The notes beneath the pieces are model-generated. The model was given only the letters and a program-made list of their open reading frames with translations, was not told the DNA's origin and ran no database searches. The position numbers were made by a program, and so were the translations under genes. A stretch of 34,291 nt of DNA from Sulfopaludibacter sp035606355. Lineage in GTDB: Bacteria; Acidobacteriota; Terriglobia; Bryobacterales; Bryobacteraceae. Of the stretch, positions 1 through 8,673 are shown piece by piece. Positions within the stretch are counted from its first letter, which is position 1. Each line of letters begins with the position of its first letter. The DNA lies in NCBI GenBank assembly GCA_035606355.1, contig DATNFO010000028.1:1-34291 (forward strand), written 5' to 3'.

Positions 1-761
1 AGGCCGCGCTTTAGCAGGCTCCAGAAGTTCTCAAGGCCGTTAGTGTGGACTTCGCCGCGCACGTACTCTACGGCATGGTCGATTACTTCGTGCTGGAATT
101 CGTCCATGCCTGCGTAGGATTTCAGAGCGTCAGTGAAGATGGCCGATCCAGCTAAGACATGCTGGCGAACTTCGTTTTGCAAGGTCTTCTTTTTGGTGTT
201 GTCTACAACCTTGGTTCGAACCTTGCCGCCGCGCTCCAGAATGCCCATAACCGGGGTTTTATCCTTGCCGCCAGTTCCGGTAATCTTGCGAGCGCGCTTT
301 ACGGAATGCATGTTGCGAGCCTTCCCGCCGATGTAGGTTTCGTCGGCTTCGACTTGGCCGGACAGCTTGTTACCCGGAGTCATACCGAGGGCGAAGCGGA
401 TTCTGTGATCCATGAACCATGCGGACTTCTGAGTGATGCCGATGGCGCGATGTACTTCACATGAACTGATGCCGTTTTTGCTGTTCACAATCTGCCAAGT
501 AGCCATGAGCCACTTATCCAAACCGATAGGCGAATCTTCCATGACCGTGCCAGTCTTCAGCGTGAACTGCGGAGCGGCGTGCTTCTCGCGGCAATGCCAG
601 CGATTGTACTTCTCCAGGAACAGGACGTTCTTGGAGCCACAGCGGGGGCATTCGACGCCCTTCGGCCAGCGACGCGCTACGAGATATTCACGGCAGTTGA
701 CGGGATCGGAGAAGTAGACGATAGCCTCTTGAAGTGTTTTGGGCTCAGCAGCGCGTTCCAT
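1..761 (-). CDS. IS1595-family (ISXO2-like) transposase, 3' end beyond window
   Basis: The minus strand reads open from an ATG at 761 to the window edge, giving 253 codons without a stop, so the C-terminus is missing. The N-terminus has a zinc-ribbon with CPRC at residues 38-41 and a second Cys at 57, as in IS1595 transposases. The DDE catalytic domain shows EADETYIGG (Asp140), IFTDALKSY (Asp211) and HTNGLENFWSLLKRG (acidic residue Glu244). These motifs are typical of the ISXO2-like domain, which carries out cut-and-paste or copy transposition. It sits next to an AbiE-like pair and a gene-poor stretch, so this end of the window looks like accessory DNA. A strong promoter lies directly upstream (768-796). 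Nothing in the visible part suggests inactivation. I could not identify the terminal inverted repeats because the other end is outside the window. Confidence 0.88.
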   Translation of the reverse strand, partial: MERAAEPKTLQEAIVYFSDPVNCREYLVARRWPKGVECPRCGSKNVLFLEKYNRWHCREKHAAPQFTLKTGTVMEDSPIGLDKWLMATWQIVNSKNGISSCEVHRAIGITQKSAWFMDHRIRFALGMTPGNKLSGQVEADETYIGGKARNMHSVKRARKITGTGGKDKTPVMGILERGGKVRTKVVDNTKKKTLQNEVRQHVLAGSAIFTDALKSYAGMDEFQHEVIDHAVEYVRGEVHTNGLENFWSLLKRG

Positions 762-767
762 GAATCA

Positions 768-796
768 AGAATAGCGGCCGGCGTCCATTTTGTCAA
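768..796 (-). promoter_or_regulatory. Sigma-70-type promoter for the transposase
   Basis: On the minus strand TTGACA (796-791) is followed by a 17-bp spacer and TATTCT (773-768). The -35 is a perfect consensus and the -10 matches five of six positions or nearly so. The -10 ends six bases before the ATG at 761, so the predicted start of transcription falls on the A of the start codon and the mRNA would be leaderless. Confidence 0.6.
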
Positions 797-805
797 GTAT
801 ATAAT

Positions 806-821
806 TGCCCAAAAATGGGCA
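806..821. repeat. Short inverted repeat upstream of the transposase
   Basis: TGCCCA and TGGGCA are separated by AAAA, in an AT-rich patch just outside the transposase promoter. It may lie near the end of the insertion sequence or be an operator. Nothing further supports either reading. The rest of 762-964 shows no gene. Confidence 0.3.
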
Positions 822-964
822 CACTCCCAGATGAAGCAGGGCCACGTCACGCTCTTGGTCTCGACGAAAAACTGCACCTCGGAGATGCACGCGGTCGGGG
901 TACCACCCGCGCCTGCACTCCCTATACGGCCTCGAATCGTTCATCGTTCGCACTGGCGGGAGGT

Positions 965-1831
965 CTATTCAGGAAGGCCAAGTTCCTTCCATCGAGCTAG
1001 GAATTCCTGAACGCTCCCGTATGCAAACCGCCGGAGGCGTTCCCGTTCATCTTCGTTCTCTTGCGTCAGCTCAAACAATGCGTATTGAGATGGCCCCCTA
1101 TGCTTGGTGCTCTGGTAGTGTTCACGAAGGCAACGCATGGCGTGGGGAATCTCCGGGTGGTTGATCGCGGGACTGCGGGCTGCTGTGTCCGCAACCGAGC
1201 GCGGACCATCTCCGTACGCCGTCAACGTCCAAACGAGGTCGTAGCTGTCCTTCGCTTTATCACGGTCGTTCATGGCGAACGCCTTCAGAACGATGAAGGG
1301 CAGAAAATTGGCAACTCGCAGATCGACCTTCTCCTGAAAGCCACCATGATCGAGAAGTTCGCCCCGCAGCGGGACAATGACATAATCTTGGCCGGCTAAC
1401 TCAGCCCCCCGGGTTCGAATCGCGCTGATCTGAGATCCCGTGCCGCCTGGATTGCGTAGCAGTTTGCCGGGTTCACCATCGCCGACTGGGCAAAAGAACT
1501 CCAATAGGACGTGGACTCCGTCCACTCGCCGCTCCCACCGAAACGACTCGGCTGGGGCAAAACCGGCGTCCTTCAGATGCTGCTGCAATTTGCGATAGAT
1601 TTCGCCTTCTTCCGTCGCGAGCGTCACTCCGACTACGACATCGAGATCAGTTGTACCCACGTGCTCTCGGATTTCCGGAGGAGGCTCCCCGATTAGGTAG
1701 CGCGGGGTCATACCTCCAATCAGTACAAGTTGGTTCCCCCAGGCGCCAATCTTCGTCAGGAGTGTCAGCAGGGCCTTCTCACATGCGGCCAACGCGAATG
1801 GCGTGTACGGATCTCTGGGATTGGTGTTCAT
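965..1831 (-). CDS. AbiEii/AbiGii-like nucleotidyltransferase toxin (type IV TA)
   Basis: The 288-aa product has the layout of AbiEii-type nucleotidyltransferases. GGMTPRYLIG at about residues 39-48 and TTDLDVV at 60-66 correspond to the GG...R and acidic D-x-D metal site. A later VLKAFAMNDRDKAKDSYDL (about 181-199) matches the conserved K...R.K.KD.YDL block of the family. Known AbiEii toxins transfer nucleotides to RNA targets and arrest growth, and act in phage abortive infection with an AbiEi antitoxin. The gene starts 9 bp after the antitoxin gene on the same strand, the usual order for type IV systems. Identification rests on motifs and the neighbour. The exact subfamily (AbiEii or a wider DUF1814-like group) is not settled. 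Confidence 0.75.
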   Translation of the reverse strand: MNTNPRDPYTPFALAACEKALLTLLTKIGAWGNQLVLIGGMTPRYLIGEPPPEIREHVGTTDLDVVVGVTLATEEGEIYRKLQQHLKDAGFAPAESFRWERRVDGVHVLLEFFCPVGDGEPGKLLRNPGGTGSQISAIRTRGAELAGQDYVIVPLRGELLDHGGFQEKVDLRVANFLPFIVLKAFAMNDRDKAKDSYDLVWTLTAYGDGPRSVADTAARSPAINHPEIPHAMRCLREHYQSTKHRGPSQYALFELTQENEDERERLRRFAYGSVQEFLARWKELGLPE

Positions 1832-1840
1832 GTCAGTTCT

Positions 1841-2941
1841 TTATGTCGTAGACAGCAACTGCGTGCGGAGACTCTGGGCAACTTCTGCGGCGCGACCTGG
1901 TGCGCCGAGTGTTTCTATGTACGCACGCGCCTTTGAAACTAGCCTTAGGCCCTGGAACTGACCGCCGATCCGAGCCGGTTCAGCGGCTCCTGATGTCACA
2001 GCGTGCCGCAAGGGCATGTCTCCATCTGATTGCCATATGTGCATGTTGGCTCCCGTTTCAGCCACCTCGCCTCCCAGAGCCACGGCTACCTCCTCGGCCG
2101 GCGTCCGCTCGGCAACCCATACCACCGGATCGGGGTACACCGTCAACGTGGGTGCGTAGACGTTCGCAGCGCCCACGCCACCGAGAGCCCAGTCCGTATC
2201 GAGCTGCAGTCTTGAAAGCTTGTCGTATAGCGCAGCAGGAGAACGGCTCCAAACGTAGACGCCTTTCGAAACGGCTGGACGTGCCCGCTCCTCTGTGCCC
2301 CACAAGTCCAGCAACGCTCCGGGGTCAGCCAATTGCCAGTATCCGACGGGGCCTTTCCCCACCCTCATGACGATCTCGAGGCCGGTGAGCCGTTTCAAAA
2401 TTCTGCTCGCGAGGCCGAGAGAAATTGCGGCACGTACCGCAAGGTCTCCGGCAGCGAATCGCTCGTTCGGGCCGCAGTTCAGCAGCACCTCCGCAAGCAG
2501 ACCGGACTTGTCGCGGAGGCGTGCGCGCACTTCTTTGGACTCGTGGACCGGTGAGCTGTCGGCCGTAATGTCGATGAGCAGTCCTGGACCGAGGAGTCGG
2601 CAGTAACCAGTGTCCCGCTCCACCCAGGACAGATCGGAACCACGGAGAAGCTTTCGGAGCGGCTCCGTCAGTTGACGAGTTGCGATAATCAGGCGCGCAG
2701 CGCCCGGGCTTGACCCGGCCGGGATGTTTGCGGTCTTCGCAAGCTGAGCTGCGCGTTCCCTGCTCAGTACGGGAACGCTCTCGATGCGGAACGCGACTGA
2801 CGGACCGCCGCTAACACGCAGCGACAATCTGTCATAAGTTGCATCCAGTTCGACATCGAGTCCAGGAATCTCGTGCAGGCGATTCACGAGCCATGGCGGA
2901 ACTGGTTGATGATTCACCACAACAATCGTAATTTTACACAA
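1841..2941 (-). CDS. AbiEi-like antitoxin/transcriptional regulator (type IV TA)
   Basis: The reading frame gives up to 366 aa from a TTG at 2941. GTG codons a few residues inside (codons 7-9) are plausible alternative starts. Residues about 164-205 look like a winged helix-turn-helix (AAGDLAVRAAISLGLASRIL followed by a short wing). The region after it (WALGGVGAANVYAP, about 251-264) matches the start of the AbiEi C-terminal antitoxin domain. The N-terminal ~120 residues make this a long family member. AbiEi proteins neutralise the partner nucleotidyltransferase and usually repress their own operon through upstream inverted repeats. I saw no clean inverted repeat upstream, only an AT-rich stretch at about 2925-3005. 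The toxin gene follows after 9 bp. A housekeeping role is unlikely given the flanking transposase. Confidence 0.68.
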   Translation of the reverse strand: MCKITIVVVNHQPVPPWLVNRLHEIPGLDVELDATYDRLSLRVSGGPSVAFRIESVPVLSRERAAQLAKTANIPAGSSPGAARLIIATRQLTEPLRKLLRGSDLSWVERDTGYCRLLGPGLLIDITADSSPVHESKEVRARLRDKSGLLAEVLLNCGPNERFAAGDLAVRAAISLGLASRILKRLTGLEIVMRVGKGPVGYWQLADPGALLDLWGTEERARPAVSKGVYVWSRSPAALYDKLSRLQLDTDWALGGVGAANVYAPTLTVYPDPVVWVAERTPAEEVAVALGGEVAETGANMHIWQSDGDMPLRHAVTSGAAEPARIGGQFQGLRLVSKARAYIETLGAPGRAAEVAQSLRTQLLSTT

Positions 2942-3708
2942 ACTGCTATTTTTACTGCAACTGTGAAAAAGCCATATAGAGTGAAGATTACTTGTTTTCA
3001 GTTAGATGGGAGAACAGGTCAGGAAATAGCTGCCAGCATACCTTGGCGGATTGCTGTCAAAGCCGTTGCGCGACCTCGTACTCTGGCCATTGGCTGGATG
3101 ATCACGCCCGGATCGTCTACGGATCGGCCACTTTGCAGTCTCAACCCACCGGCAGTGGGCTCGCTACTCTCTTCCGAAGTCCGGTCCAGAGAATTTGCTG
3201 ATCGGCGCGGACATCTGGGCCCGTCAAAATCCCTAGAGAAGCGCGCTTCATTCATCCTGCCTCCCCGTAACGCGGCGGATTGGACCCTTACAACAACGTC
3301 ATGAGCTTAGCCCAGGGATGAGTGTCGGTGAACAATCGATAGCGGCTCGGAGAAGGCGACAACTGCATCCAGTCCAGTCAGAAAGATCCGACTGCTGCCG
3401 GGCGAACGGCACCGAGAATTTGTTCTGAGCTTCGATCTTGAAGGGTAAGTACCTGGAAACAGCCGTCCAGCCACTCAAGGATGTGAAGGTGCTACCGGAG
3501 ACGCCATGTGTTCGACAGGTACAATATGGCCGTACAATATATATCGACGGACAAGGATCTCTCGAAAACTGGTGAAAAGCTCCCTCAATATCTCGGCCGG
3601 TCAGCCAAAGCCGAAAGCAGCGCGAAACGGCGACAATCGGGCAAGACGGTTACAGTAGCCGATTTTCGATCACACTACTTTCGCCGTTTTCTTGTTCTGT
3701 TTATTTTA
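2942..3708. other. Gene-poor stretch between the AbiE-like pair and tRNA
   Basis: No convincing intact gene is visible on either strand. The first ~65 bp are strikingly AT-rich compared with the flanks and probably hold the promoter of the AbiE-like operon; TTGCAG and TAAAAT with an 18-bp gap on the minus strand are one candidate. The last ~200 bp contain a possible integrase remnant, listed separately. The stretch looks like decayed island DNA. Confidence 0.5.
3505..3690 (+). pseudogene. Possible C-terminal remnant of a tyrosine recombinase
   Basis: The frame from about 3505 reads HVFDRYNMAV, then after a short gap DLSKTGEKLPQYL. Many phage and island integrases end with a segment of this form: (R/H)SVFDRYNI...DL..A..KL..YL, in which the Tyr is the catalytic nucleophile. 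Upstream in the same frame a stop (TGA at 3484-3486) interrupts the reading, and the Arg-His-Arg core is not visible. If real, it is a short decayed fragment. It lies about 20-200 bp before a tRNA gene, a usual place for integrase genes, and beside a transposase and toxin-antitoxin pair. The match is short, so the call is tentative. Confidence 0.4.
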
Positions 3709-3784
<76 letters not shown>

Positions 3785-3972
3785 AGCACTCTGCCGTGCT
3801 ATCGTGAAGTCATTGTTGGGTAATACGTAACGGTGGCTTTACTGGCATCTTTCGCGCGTACACTTTTTCCCATCCTGGCGATCCGTCTGGAAGCCCGGTG
3901 GTTTCAGCGCGTCTCTCTGCGTCCCGCGGCCGCTCACCAAGAGCGCCAGCCCGCCGACCCCTCGCCCGTCGA

Positions 3973-5331
3973 TTACAGAATATAGCGGCTCAGGTCCTGA
4001 TCCTTGACGATGTCCGTAAGCTGCTTGCGGACATAGTTGGCGTCCACCTTCACCGTCTTCTTCTTCAGGTCCGGGCCTTCGAACGAAATCTCTTCCAGCA
4101 GCTTCTCCATGATCGTATGCAGGCGCCGGGCGCCGATGTTTTCGCTGCTTTCGTTCACCTGCGCGGCGAAGCGCGCCACCTCTTCGAGCGCGTCGTCCGT
4201 CAACACGAGCTTGATCCCCTCGGTCTCCAATAACGCCGTGTATTGTTTGGCGAGGGCGTTCTTGGGCTCCTTGAGAATGCGGATGAAATCCTCCACCGAC
4301 AGCGACTTCAGCTCCACGCGAATCGGGAAGCGACCCTGCAATTCGGGGATCATGTCACTGGGCTTTGAAACGTGGAACGCGCCCGCGGCGATGAACAGAA
4401 TATGGTCCGTCCTCACGAATCCGTATCGCGTGTTCACCGTGGTGCCTTCCACGATCGGCAGAATGTCGCGCTGCACGCCTTCGCGGCTGACATCCGGCCC
4501 ATGCCCGCTTTCGCGTCCGGCGATCTTGTCGATTTCGTCGAGGAAGATGATGCCGCTCGATTCCACGCGCTCCAGCGCCACTCGCGTCACCTGGTCTACG
4601 TCAATCAGTTTCTGCTCTTCTTCCTGTACCAGATAGTCGAGTCCTTCGGCGACGCGCATCTTGCGCTTGCGTGTCTTCTGGCCGAAGAGGTTGGGCAGCA
4701 TGTCTTTCAAGTTAATGCCCATGTCTTCGATGCCGGCGTTGGTGGTGATTTCGAGCGTCGGCGCGCGGTCCTTGACTTCGATTTCCACCAGCCGCTCGTC
4801 CAGTTTGCCCTCGCGCAGCCGCTCGCGGAGCTTCTCGCGAGTTCGTTCCAGGCTCTCGGTCGGCTCAGGCTGGGGCGGCATCAGCAGGTCCAGCAGACGC
4901 TCCTCGGCGTTGAGTTCGGCGCGATCGGCCACTTCGTCGAGGCGTTCTTCGCGGACCATGTCGATGGCAATATCCACCAGGTCGCGAATCATCGATTCCA
5001 CATCGCGGCCCACGTAGCCGACTTCGGTGAACTTGCTGGCTTCCACTTTGAGGAATGGAGAGTTCGCCAGACGCGCCAGCCGGCGCGCGAGCTCGGTTTT
5101 ACCAACGCCGGTAGGCCCAATCATGAGGATGTTCTTGGGCATCACCTCATCGGCCATCTCCGGCGGAAGTTTCTGGCGGCGGATGCGATTGCGCAGGGCG
5201 ATGGCCACGGCGCGCTTCGCTTCGGCTTGCCCGACGACGTGCTTATCCAGCTCCCGCACGATTTCCCGCGGAGTCAGCTCATCGAGAATAGGCTCCTGGT
5301 CCAAAGACTGCCCGGGAAGATAGATCACCAT
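3973..5331 (-). CDS. hslU: HslU, ATPase subunit of the HslVU protease
   Basis: This 452-aa AAA+ unfoldase recognises and threads substrates into the HslV peptidase in the cytoplasm. Visible motifs are the N-terminal TPREIVRELDKHVVGQ, Walker A GPTGVGKT (72-79), an inserted I-domain (about 110-245, charged and partly coiled) and Walker B IIFLDEID (261-268). The C-terminus DLSRYIL is the tail that docks into HslV. About 15 residues precede the usual family start, so a slightly later start is possible, though the ATG at 5331 sits only 3 bp after the hslV stop, which favours it. Gene order hslV-hslU is standard. The downstream interval to the tRNA (3785-3972) shows no clear terminator. Confidence 0.97.
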   Translation of the reverse strand: MVIYLPGQSLDQEPILDELTPREIVRELDKHVVGQAEAKRAVAIALRNRIRRQKLPPEMADEVMPKNILMIGPTGVGKTELARRLARLANSPFLKVEASKFTEVGYVGRDVESMIRDLVDIAIDMVREERLDEVADRAELNAEERLLDLLMPPQPEPTESLERTREKLRERLREGKLDERLVEIEVKDRAPTLEITTNAGIEDMGINLKDMLPNLFGQKTRKRKMRVAEGLDYLVQEEEQKLIDVDQVTRVALERVESSGIIFLDEIDKIAGRESGHGPDVSREGVQRDILPIVEGTTVNTRYGFVRTDHILFIAAGAFHVSKPSDMIPELQGRFPIRVELKSLSVEDFIRILKEPKNALAKQYTALLETEGIKLVLTDDALEEVARFAAQVNESSENIGARRLHTIMEKLLEEISFEGPDLKKKTVKVDANYVRKQLTDIVKDQDLSRYIL

Positions 5332-5334
5332 GGC

Positions 5335-5874
5335 TTACTCCAATTCCTCGAAAATGACGTTCTCGTTTGTATAGATGCAGATCTTGCCCGCAATGCTCAT
5401 GGCTTCTTCGGCAATTTTGCGCGCGGACATCTTCGTGTTGCGCAGCAGCGCCGTCGCCGCAGCCGTAGCAAAGGGGCCGCCGGAGCCGATTGCGGCGATG
5501 CCTTCATCCGGCTCGATCACGTCGCCATTGCCGCTCACCAGGTAAGTATTCGCTTTGTCCGCCACCAGCAGCAGCGCTTCCAGATGGCGCAAAATACGAT
5601 CCGTGCGCCACTCTTTGGCGAGTTCCACCACCGAGCGCGACAGGTTTCCGTTGAATTGCTCCAGTTTCTGTTCGAAGCGCGCGAACAACGCGAAGGCGTC
5701 CGCGGTAGACCCTGCGAAACCGGCGAGCACTTTGTCGTTGTAGAGGCGGCGCAGCTTTCTGGCGGTGCCCTTAATCACCTCGTGGCCGAGCGTGACCTGT
5801 CCGTCGCCGGCCATGACGACCTTGGTGTCGCGGCGGACACAGATGACCGTCGTCGACCGAATTTTCTGTTCCAT
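5335..5874 (-). CDS. hslV: HslV, peptidase subunit of the HslVU protease
   Basis: This 179-aa N-terminal nucleophile hydrolase forms the double-ring core of the HslVU (ClpYQ) protease. The catalytic Thr is expected at residue 8 or 9 after a short propeptide (MEQKIRS|TTV), as in other HslV proteins with a processed leader. Further family signatures are AGDGQVTLG, RRLYNDKVLAGFAGSTADAF, EWRTDR, GNGDVIEP and AIGSGGPFA. The C-terminus ends near CIYTNENVIFEELE, which is normal for the family. The gene begins 18 bp after the exchanger gene and is followed 3 bp later by hslU. The nadB-exchanger-hslV-hslU run therefore looks co-transcribed, although no heat-shock promoter could be recognised. Confidence 0.97.
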   Translation of the reverse strand: MEQKIRSTTVICVRRDTKVVMAGDGQVTLGHEVIKGTARKLRRLYNDKVLAGFAGSTADAFALFARFEQKLEQFNGNLSRSVVELAKEWRTDRILRHLEALLLVADKANTYLVSGNGDVIEPDEGIAAIGSGGPFATAAATALLRNTKMSARKIAEEAMSIAGKICIYTNENVIFEELE

Positions 5875-5892
5875 TGTTTGTGTAGCCTCATT

Positions 5893-7122
5893 TTAACTCA
5901 CGCGGGTGACGTGCTTTTCCCACATGACGCCGAACAGCACGAAGGCGCGAGGCTGGCGCTTGCCCAAGAAAATGCGTACGATTTCAAACGCCGCCCACAC
6001 GAAGTACGCCGCGGCGATGTAGTGGTGAACGCTGGATGCGAACGGCGAGAGGGCGAACTGAATGGCCCAGAGCAGGAACAGTCCGACGGCCTCCCACCAG
6101 CGGAGCTTCATGTCCAGAAGGAAGATCGCGCTCAATAGGGATTGCGCGAAGGTGAGGAGCAGCTCGAAAGCTTGCTGGTCATCGAGGGGGATTGAGGACG
6201 CCACGCCCCGGCTGAGCGAATAGGTGATCGGCAGCATTGCCGCGAGCAGCGTCCACTGGTTGATGTTGCTGCTGACCATGTTCATGAGCGCGGTGGAAGC
6301 GCGGTCCACCGTGCGCGCCCAGTAGAACGCCGATACCTTTTCGGGGAACTCGGAGACAAACGGCGCCACCCACTGAACGAAAACGAAATTCGAAATGCCC
6401 CAGGATTGCGAAACCGCGAGCAGACTGGCGAGGAACGGCTCCGCCATGAAGTAAATGAGTCCGCCGCCGAGTGCGAAGAGGCCGAAAATCGCGGCGATGC
6501 GCTTGCCTCGCGGTGCACTGACGATGGCGCGCGGAATAGCTTCCAACTCGTCGATGCTCTCTTCACGGGCCGAAGGCATGCGCTGTAAGAGCAGCAGATA
6601 CGCAATGTAAATGGCAATGAGTATGCCCGCGTCCAGCAGGCCGATGGAGCGCTTCCACCAGATCACCGGGATGTAGGCGAACGCGGCGATCAGGCCAACT
6701 ACTTCGATGCACTGCTCATCGTCCAGATGGATCAGCCCCAGGCGGCGCTTGTTGCGCCTGCGATAGACGAAAGCAGCCGTGAAGTAGATGAGCGGCCAGC
6801 CGAGTCCTGTGAGCAGGCGCAGCGCCCCGGTGAGGTTCGCCATGAGGAGCGGCACCTGCTGCTTCCAGGCCAGCACGGCCTCCACGGCAAATTCGGGCAG
6901 GGTTTGCAGCCATGCCAGAATGGCCAGCGCAAATCCCTGCGCCATGAAAAACTGCGCCGATTCGGCGGCCCATGCAATGAGCATGGCGGCGGCGAGCACC
7001 AGTGGCGCAGTCCAAAGGACGGATAGCGGCGATTCGTCCGGTATGCCCGCGGTGGCGAACAACAGCAGGACACAAACCGGCATGGCGGCTTGCTGTCGTT
7101 TATCGGAAGGAAATGCCGGCAT
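5893..7122 (-). CDS. CaCA-superfamily sodium/calcium exchanger-like membrane protein
   Basis: This protein of up to 409 aa is strongly hydrophobic, with about ten predicted membrane helices. Two segments resemble the duplicated alpha-repeats of cation/Ca2+ exchangers: TLPEFAVEAVLAWKQ followed by LLMANLTGALRLLTGLG, and APFVSEFPEKVSAFYWA followed by STALMNMVSSNINQWTLL. In both, the acidic residue sits in the (T/S)xPE or SEFPE position and an Asn follows in the second helix. A charged cytoplasmic loop (about residues 182-205) separates the halves. The expected role is sodium- or proton-coupled calcium or other cation transport at the inner membrane. The exact ion cannot be told. The ATG at 7122 overlaps the end of nadB by 23 bp, and an internal ATG at 7083 is an alternative start. 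Confidence 0.78.
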   Translation of the reverse strand: MPAFPSDKRQQAAMPVCVLLLFATAGIPDESPLSVLWTAPLVLAAAMLIAWAAESAQFFMAQGFALAILAWLQTLPEFAVEAVLAWKQQVPLLMANLTGALRLLTGLGWPLIYFTAAFVYRRRNKRRLGLIHLDDEQCIEVVGLIAAFAYIPVIWWKRSIGLLDAGILIAIYIAYLLLLQRMPSAREESIDELEAIPRAIVSAPRGKRIAAIFGLFALGGGLIYFMAEPFLASLLAVSQSWGISNFVFVQWVAPFVSEFPEKVSAFYWARTVDRASTALMNMVSSNINQWTLLAAMLPITYSLSRGVASSIPLDDQQAFELLLTFAQSLLSAIFLLDMKLRWWEAVGLFLLWAIQFALSPFASSVHHYIAAAYFVWAAFEIVRIFLGKRQPRAFVLFGVMWEKHVTRVS

Positions 7123-8593
7123 CTTTTGTGACCACCGAGTGTTTTTCGAATTCCGGCCGCGTTGTGGGGAAGTCCGTGCGGTAGTGGCCGCCGCGGCTTT
7201 CTTCGCGAGCTAACGCACAGCGCGCAATCAACCATGCGACAAGCCGCTGGTTGGAAGGCGCGCTGTCTTCGAGCAGCGCGATGGCTTCGCGCAGACCGGC
7301 GCCGTCGCGAACAATCCCGCAGTAGTTCCAGGCGATATCTTCCGGCGCCATGGCCGTGTGTCCGGCGCGGTTCGGCGGTGCGGCTGCGCGGAGCCCTTCC
7401 GCGCACGCGGGAGCGGCCGCCTGGCGCATGGCGCGACCTGCGCGCGCACCGAACACGACTCCTTCCAGCAGGGAATTGCTGGCCAGGCGGTTGGCGCCGT
7501 GCACGCCCGTACATGCGACTTCGCCGGCCGCGAACAGCCCCGGCAACGACGTGCGTCCGTCGAGGTTCGTCCAAACGCCGCCCATTGCATAGTGCGCCGC
7601 GGGAGCTACGGGAGCGGGCTGCTTTTCCAGGTCGATGCCGTAGCGCAGGCAGGTTTCGTAGATCCGCGGGAAACGGTTCGGAATGAATTGCGCTTCGCGG
7701 TGGGAGAGGTCCAGCAGCACGTGGTCTGCGCCGGTGCGCTGCATTTCGCTGACAATCGCCCGGGAAACCACGTCGCGCGGCGCCAGTTCGGCGAGTTCGT
7801 GATAGCGCGGCATAAAACGCTCGCCCAAAGTGTTCACCAGGTGCGCGCCTTCGCCGCGCAGTGCTTCAGACAGCAGGAATCGCGGCGCGCCTTCGATGTG
7901 CAGGGCCGTGGGATGGAACTGAACGAACTCGATATCGGAGATCTCCGCGCCGGCGCGATACGCCATCGCGACACCGTCCCCGGTCGCGACCTCCGGGTTC
8001 GTCGTGTTGCGATAAACCGCGCCCAGACCCCCGGTGGCCAGCAGCACGGATCCAGCGTGTAACGGCACCCGGGCGTTGGCTTTGGCATCGTGTAGAAGCG
8101 CGCCGCAAATGTTGCCGCCGTGCACCAGCAGATCCTCGGTGGCGGCGAAACTGCGGAACTCCACGTTGGGCAGCGATGCAGCTTTCTTGTACAACGTGCG
8201 GGCGATCTCGCGGCCCGTGGAATCGCCGTGCGCGTGCAGAATGCGGTTGCGGCTGTGCGCGCCTTCGCGTGTGAAGGCGAGCTCGCCGCCGGAACGGTCG
8301 AATTCGGCGCCCCACTCGATGAGTTCTTCGATGGCCGCGGGGCCCTCTTCCACAAGCGTGCGTACCGCGGCGCGGTTGCAGAGTCCGTCGCCGGCGTAGA
8401 GCGTGTCCTGCTCGTGCAGCTCCACTTCGTCTTCGTCGCTGAGCGCCACCGCGATTCCGCCCTGCGCATATTCGGACGAAGATTCGCGCAAGCTCTCCTT
8501 GGCGACCACAAGCACACGGCCGGAGGGCGCGAGTTCAATGGCAGCGCGCAGTCCGGCAACGCCTGCTCCGATGACGAGAAAATCTGGGTCCAT
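7100..8593 (-). CDS. nadB: L-aspartate oxidase (quinolinate synthase B)
   Basis: This 497-aa flavoprotein oxidises L-aspartate to iminoaspartate, the first step of de novo NAD synthesis. The start at 8593 (MDPDFLVIGAGVAG) puts the dinucleotide-binding GAGVAG directly at the N-terminus. An in-frame extension to 8647 is open but unlikely. Other signatures are SSEYAQGGIA, the Arg- and His-rich substrate region (FVQFHPTAL, HAHGDSTGREI) and GLFAAGEVACTGVHGANRLA near the FAD site. The C-terminal helical domain is typical of the succinate dehydrogenase/fumarate reductase flavoprotein family. NadA and NadC are not in this window. The gene is divergent from aroB across 80 bp and leads into the exchanger gene. 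Confidence 0.95.
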   Translation of the reverse strand: MDPDFLVIGAGVAGLRAAIELAPSGRVLVVAKESLRESSSEYAQGGIAVALSDEDEVELHEQDTLYAGDGLCNRAAVRTLVEEGPAAIEELIEWGAEFDRSGGELAFTREGAHSRNRILHAHGDSTGREIARTLYKKAASLPNVEFRSFAATEDLLVHGGNICGALLHDAKANARVPLHAGSVLLATGGLGAVYRNTTNPEVATGDGVAMAYRAGAEISDIEFVQFHPTALHIEGAPRFLLSEALRGEGAHLVNTLGERFMPRYHELAELAPRDVVSRAIVSEMQRTGADHVLLDLSHREAQFIPNRFPRIYETCLRYGIDLEKQPAPVAPAAHYAMGGVWTNLDGRTSLPGLFAAGEVACTGVHGANRLASNSLLEGVVFGARAGRAMRQAAAPACAEGLRAAAPPNRAGHTAMAPEDIAWNYCGIVRDGAGLREAIALLEDSAPSNQRLVAWLIARCALAREESRGGHYRTDFPTTRPEFEKHSVVTKDAGISFR

Positions 8594-8673
8594 GTACCAA
8601 TGCGATGATAACTTGGCCGCCGGGGTTGCGCCTGTGCGGATTCGCATGGCACGCGAAATGGTACAAAGTTTTT

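Noticed and set aside
3785..3800. Hairpin AGCAC/GTGCT directly after the tRNA as a terminator
   Set aside because: Only a 5-bp stem with no T-tract; too weak to claim.
4372..6138. 588-aa plus-strand frame across hslU and hslV
   Set aside because: It is the reverse complement of two well-recognised genes and is full of His/Gln/Ala runs typical of antisense frames.
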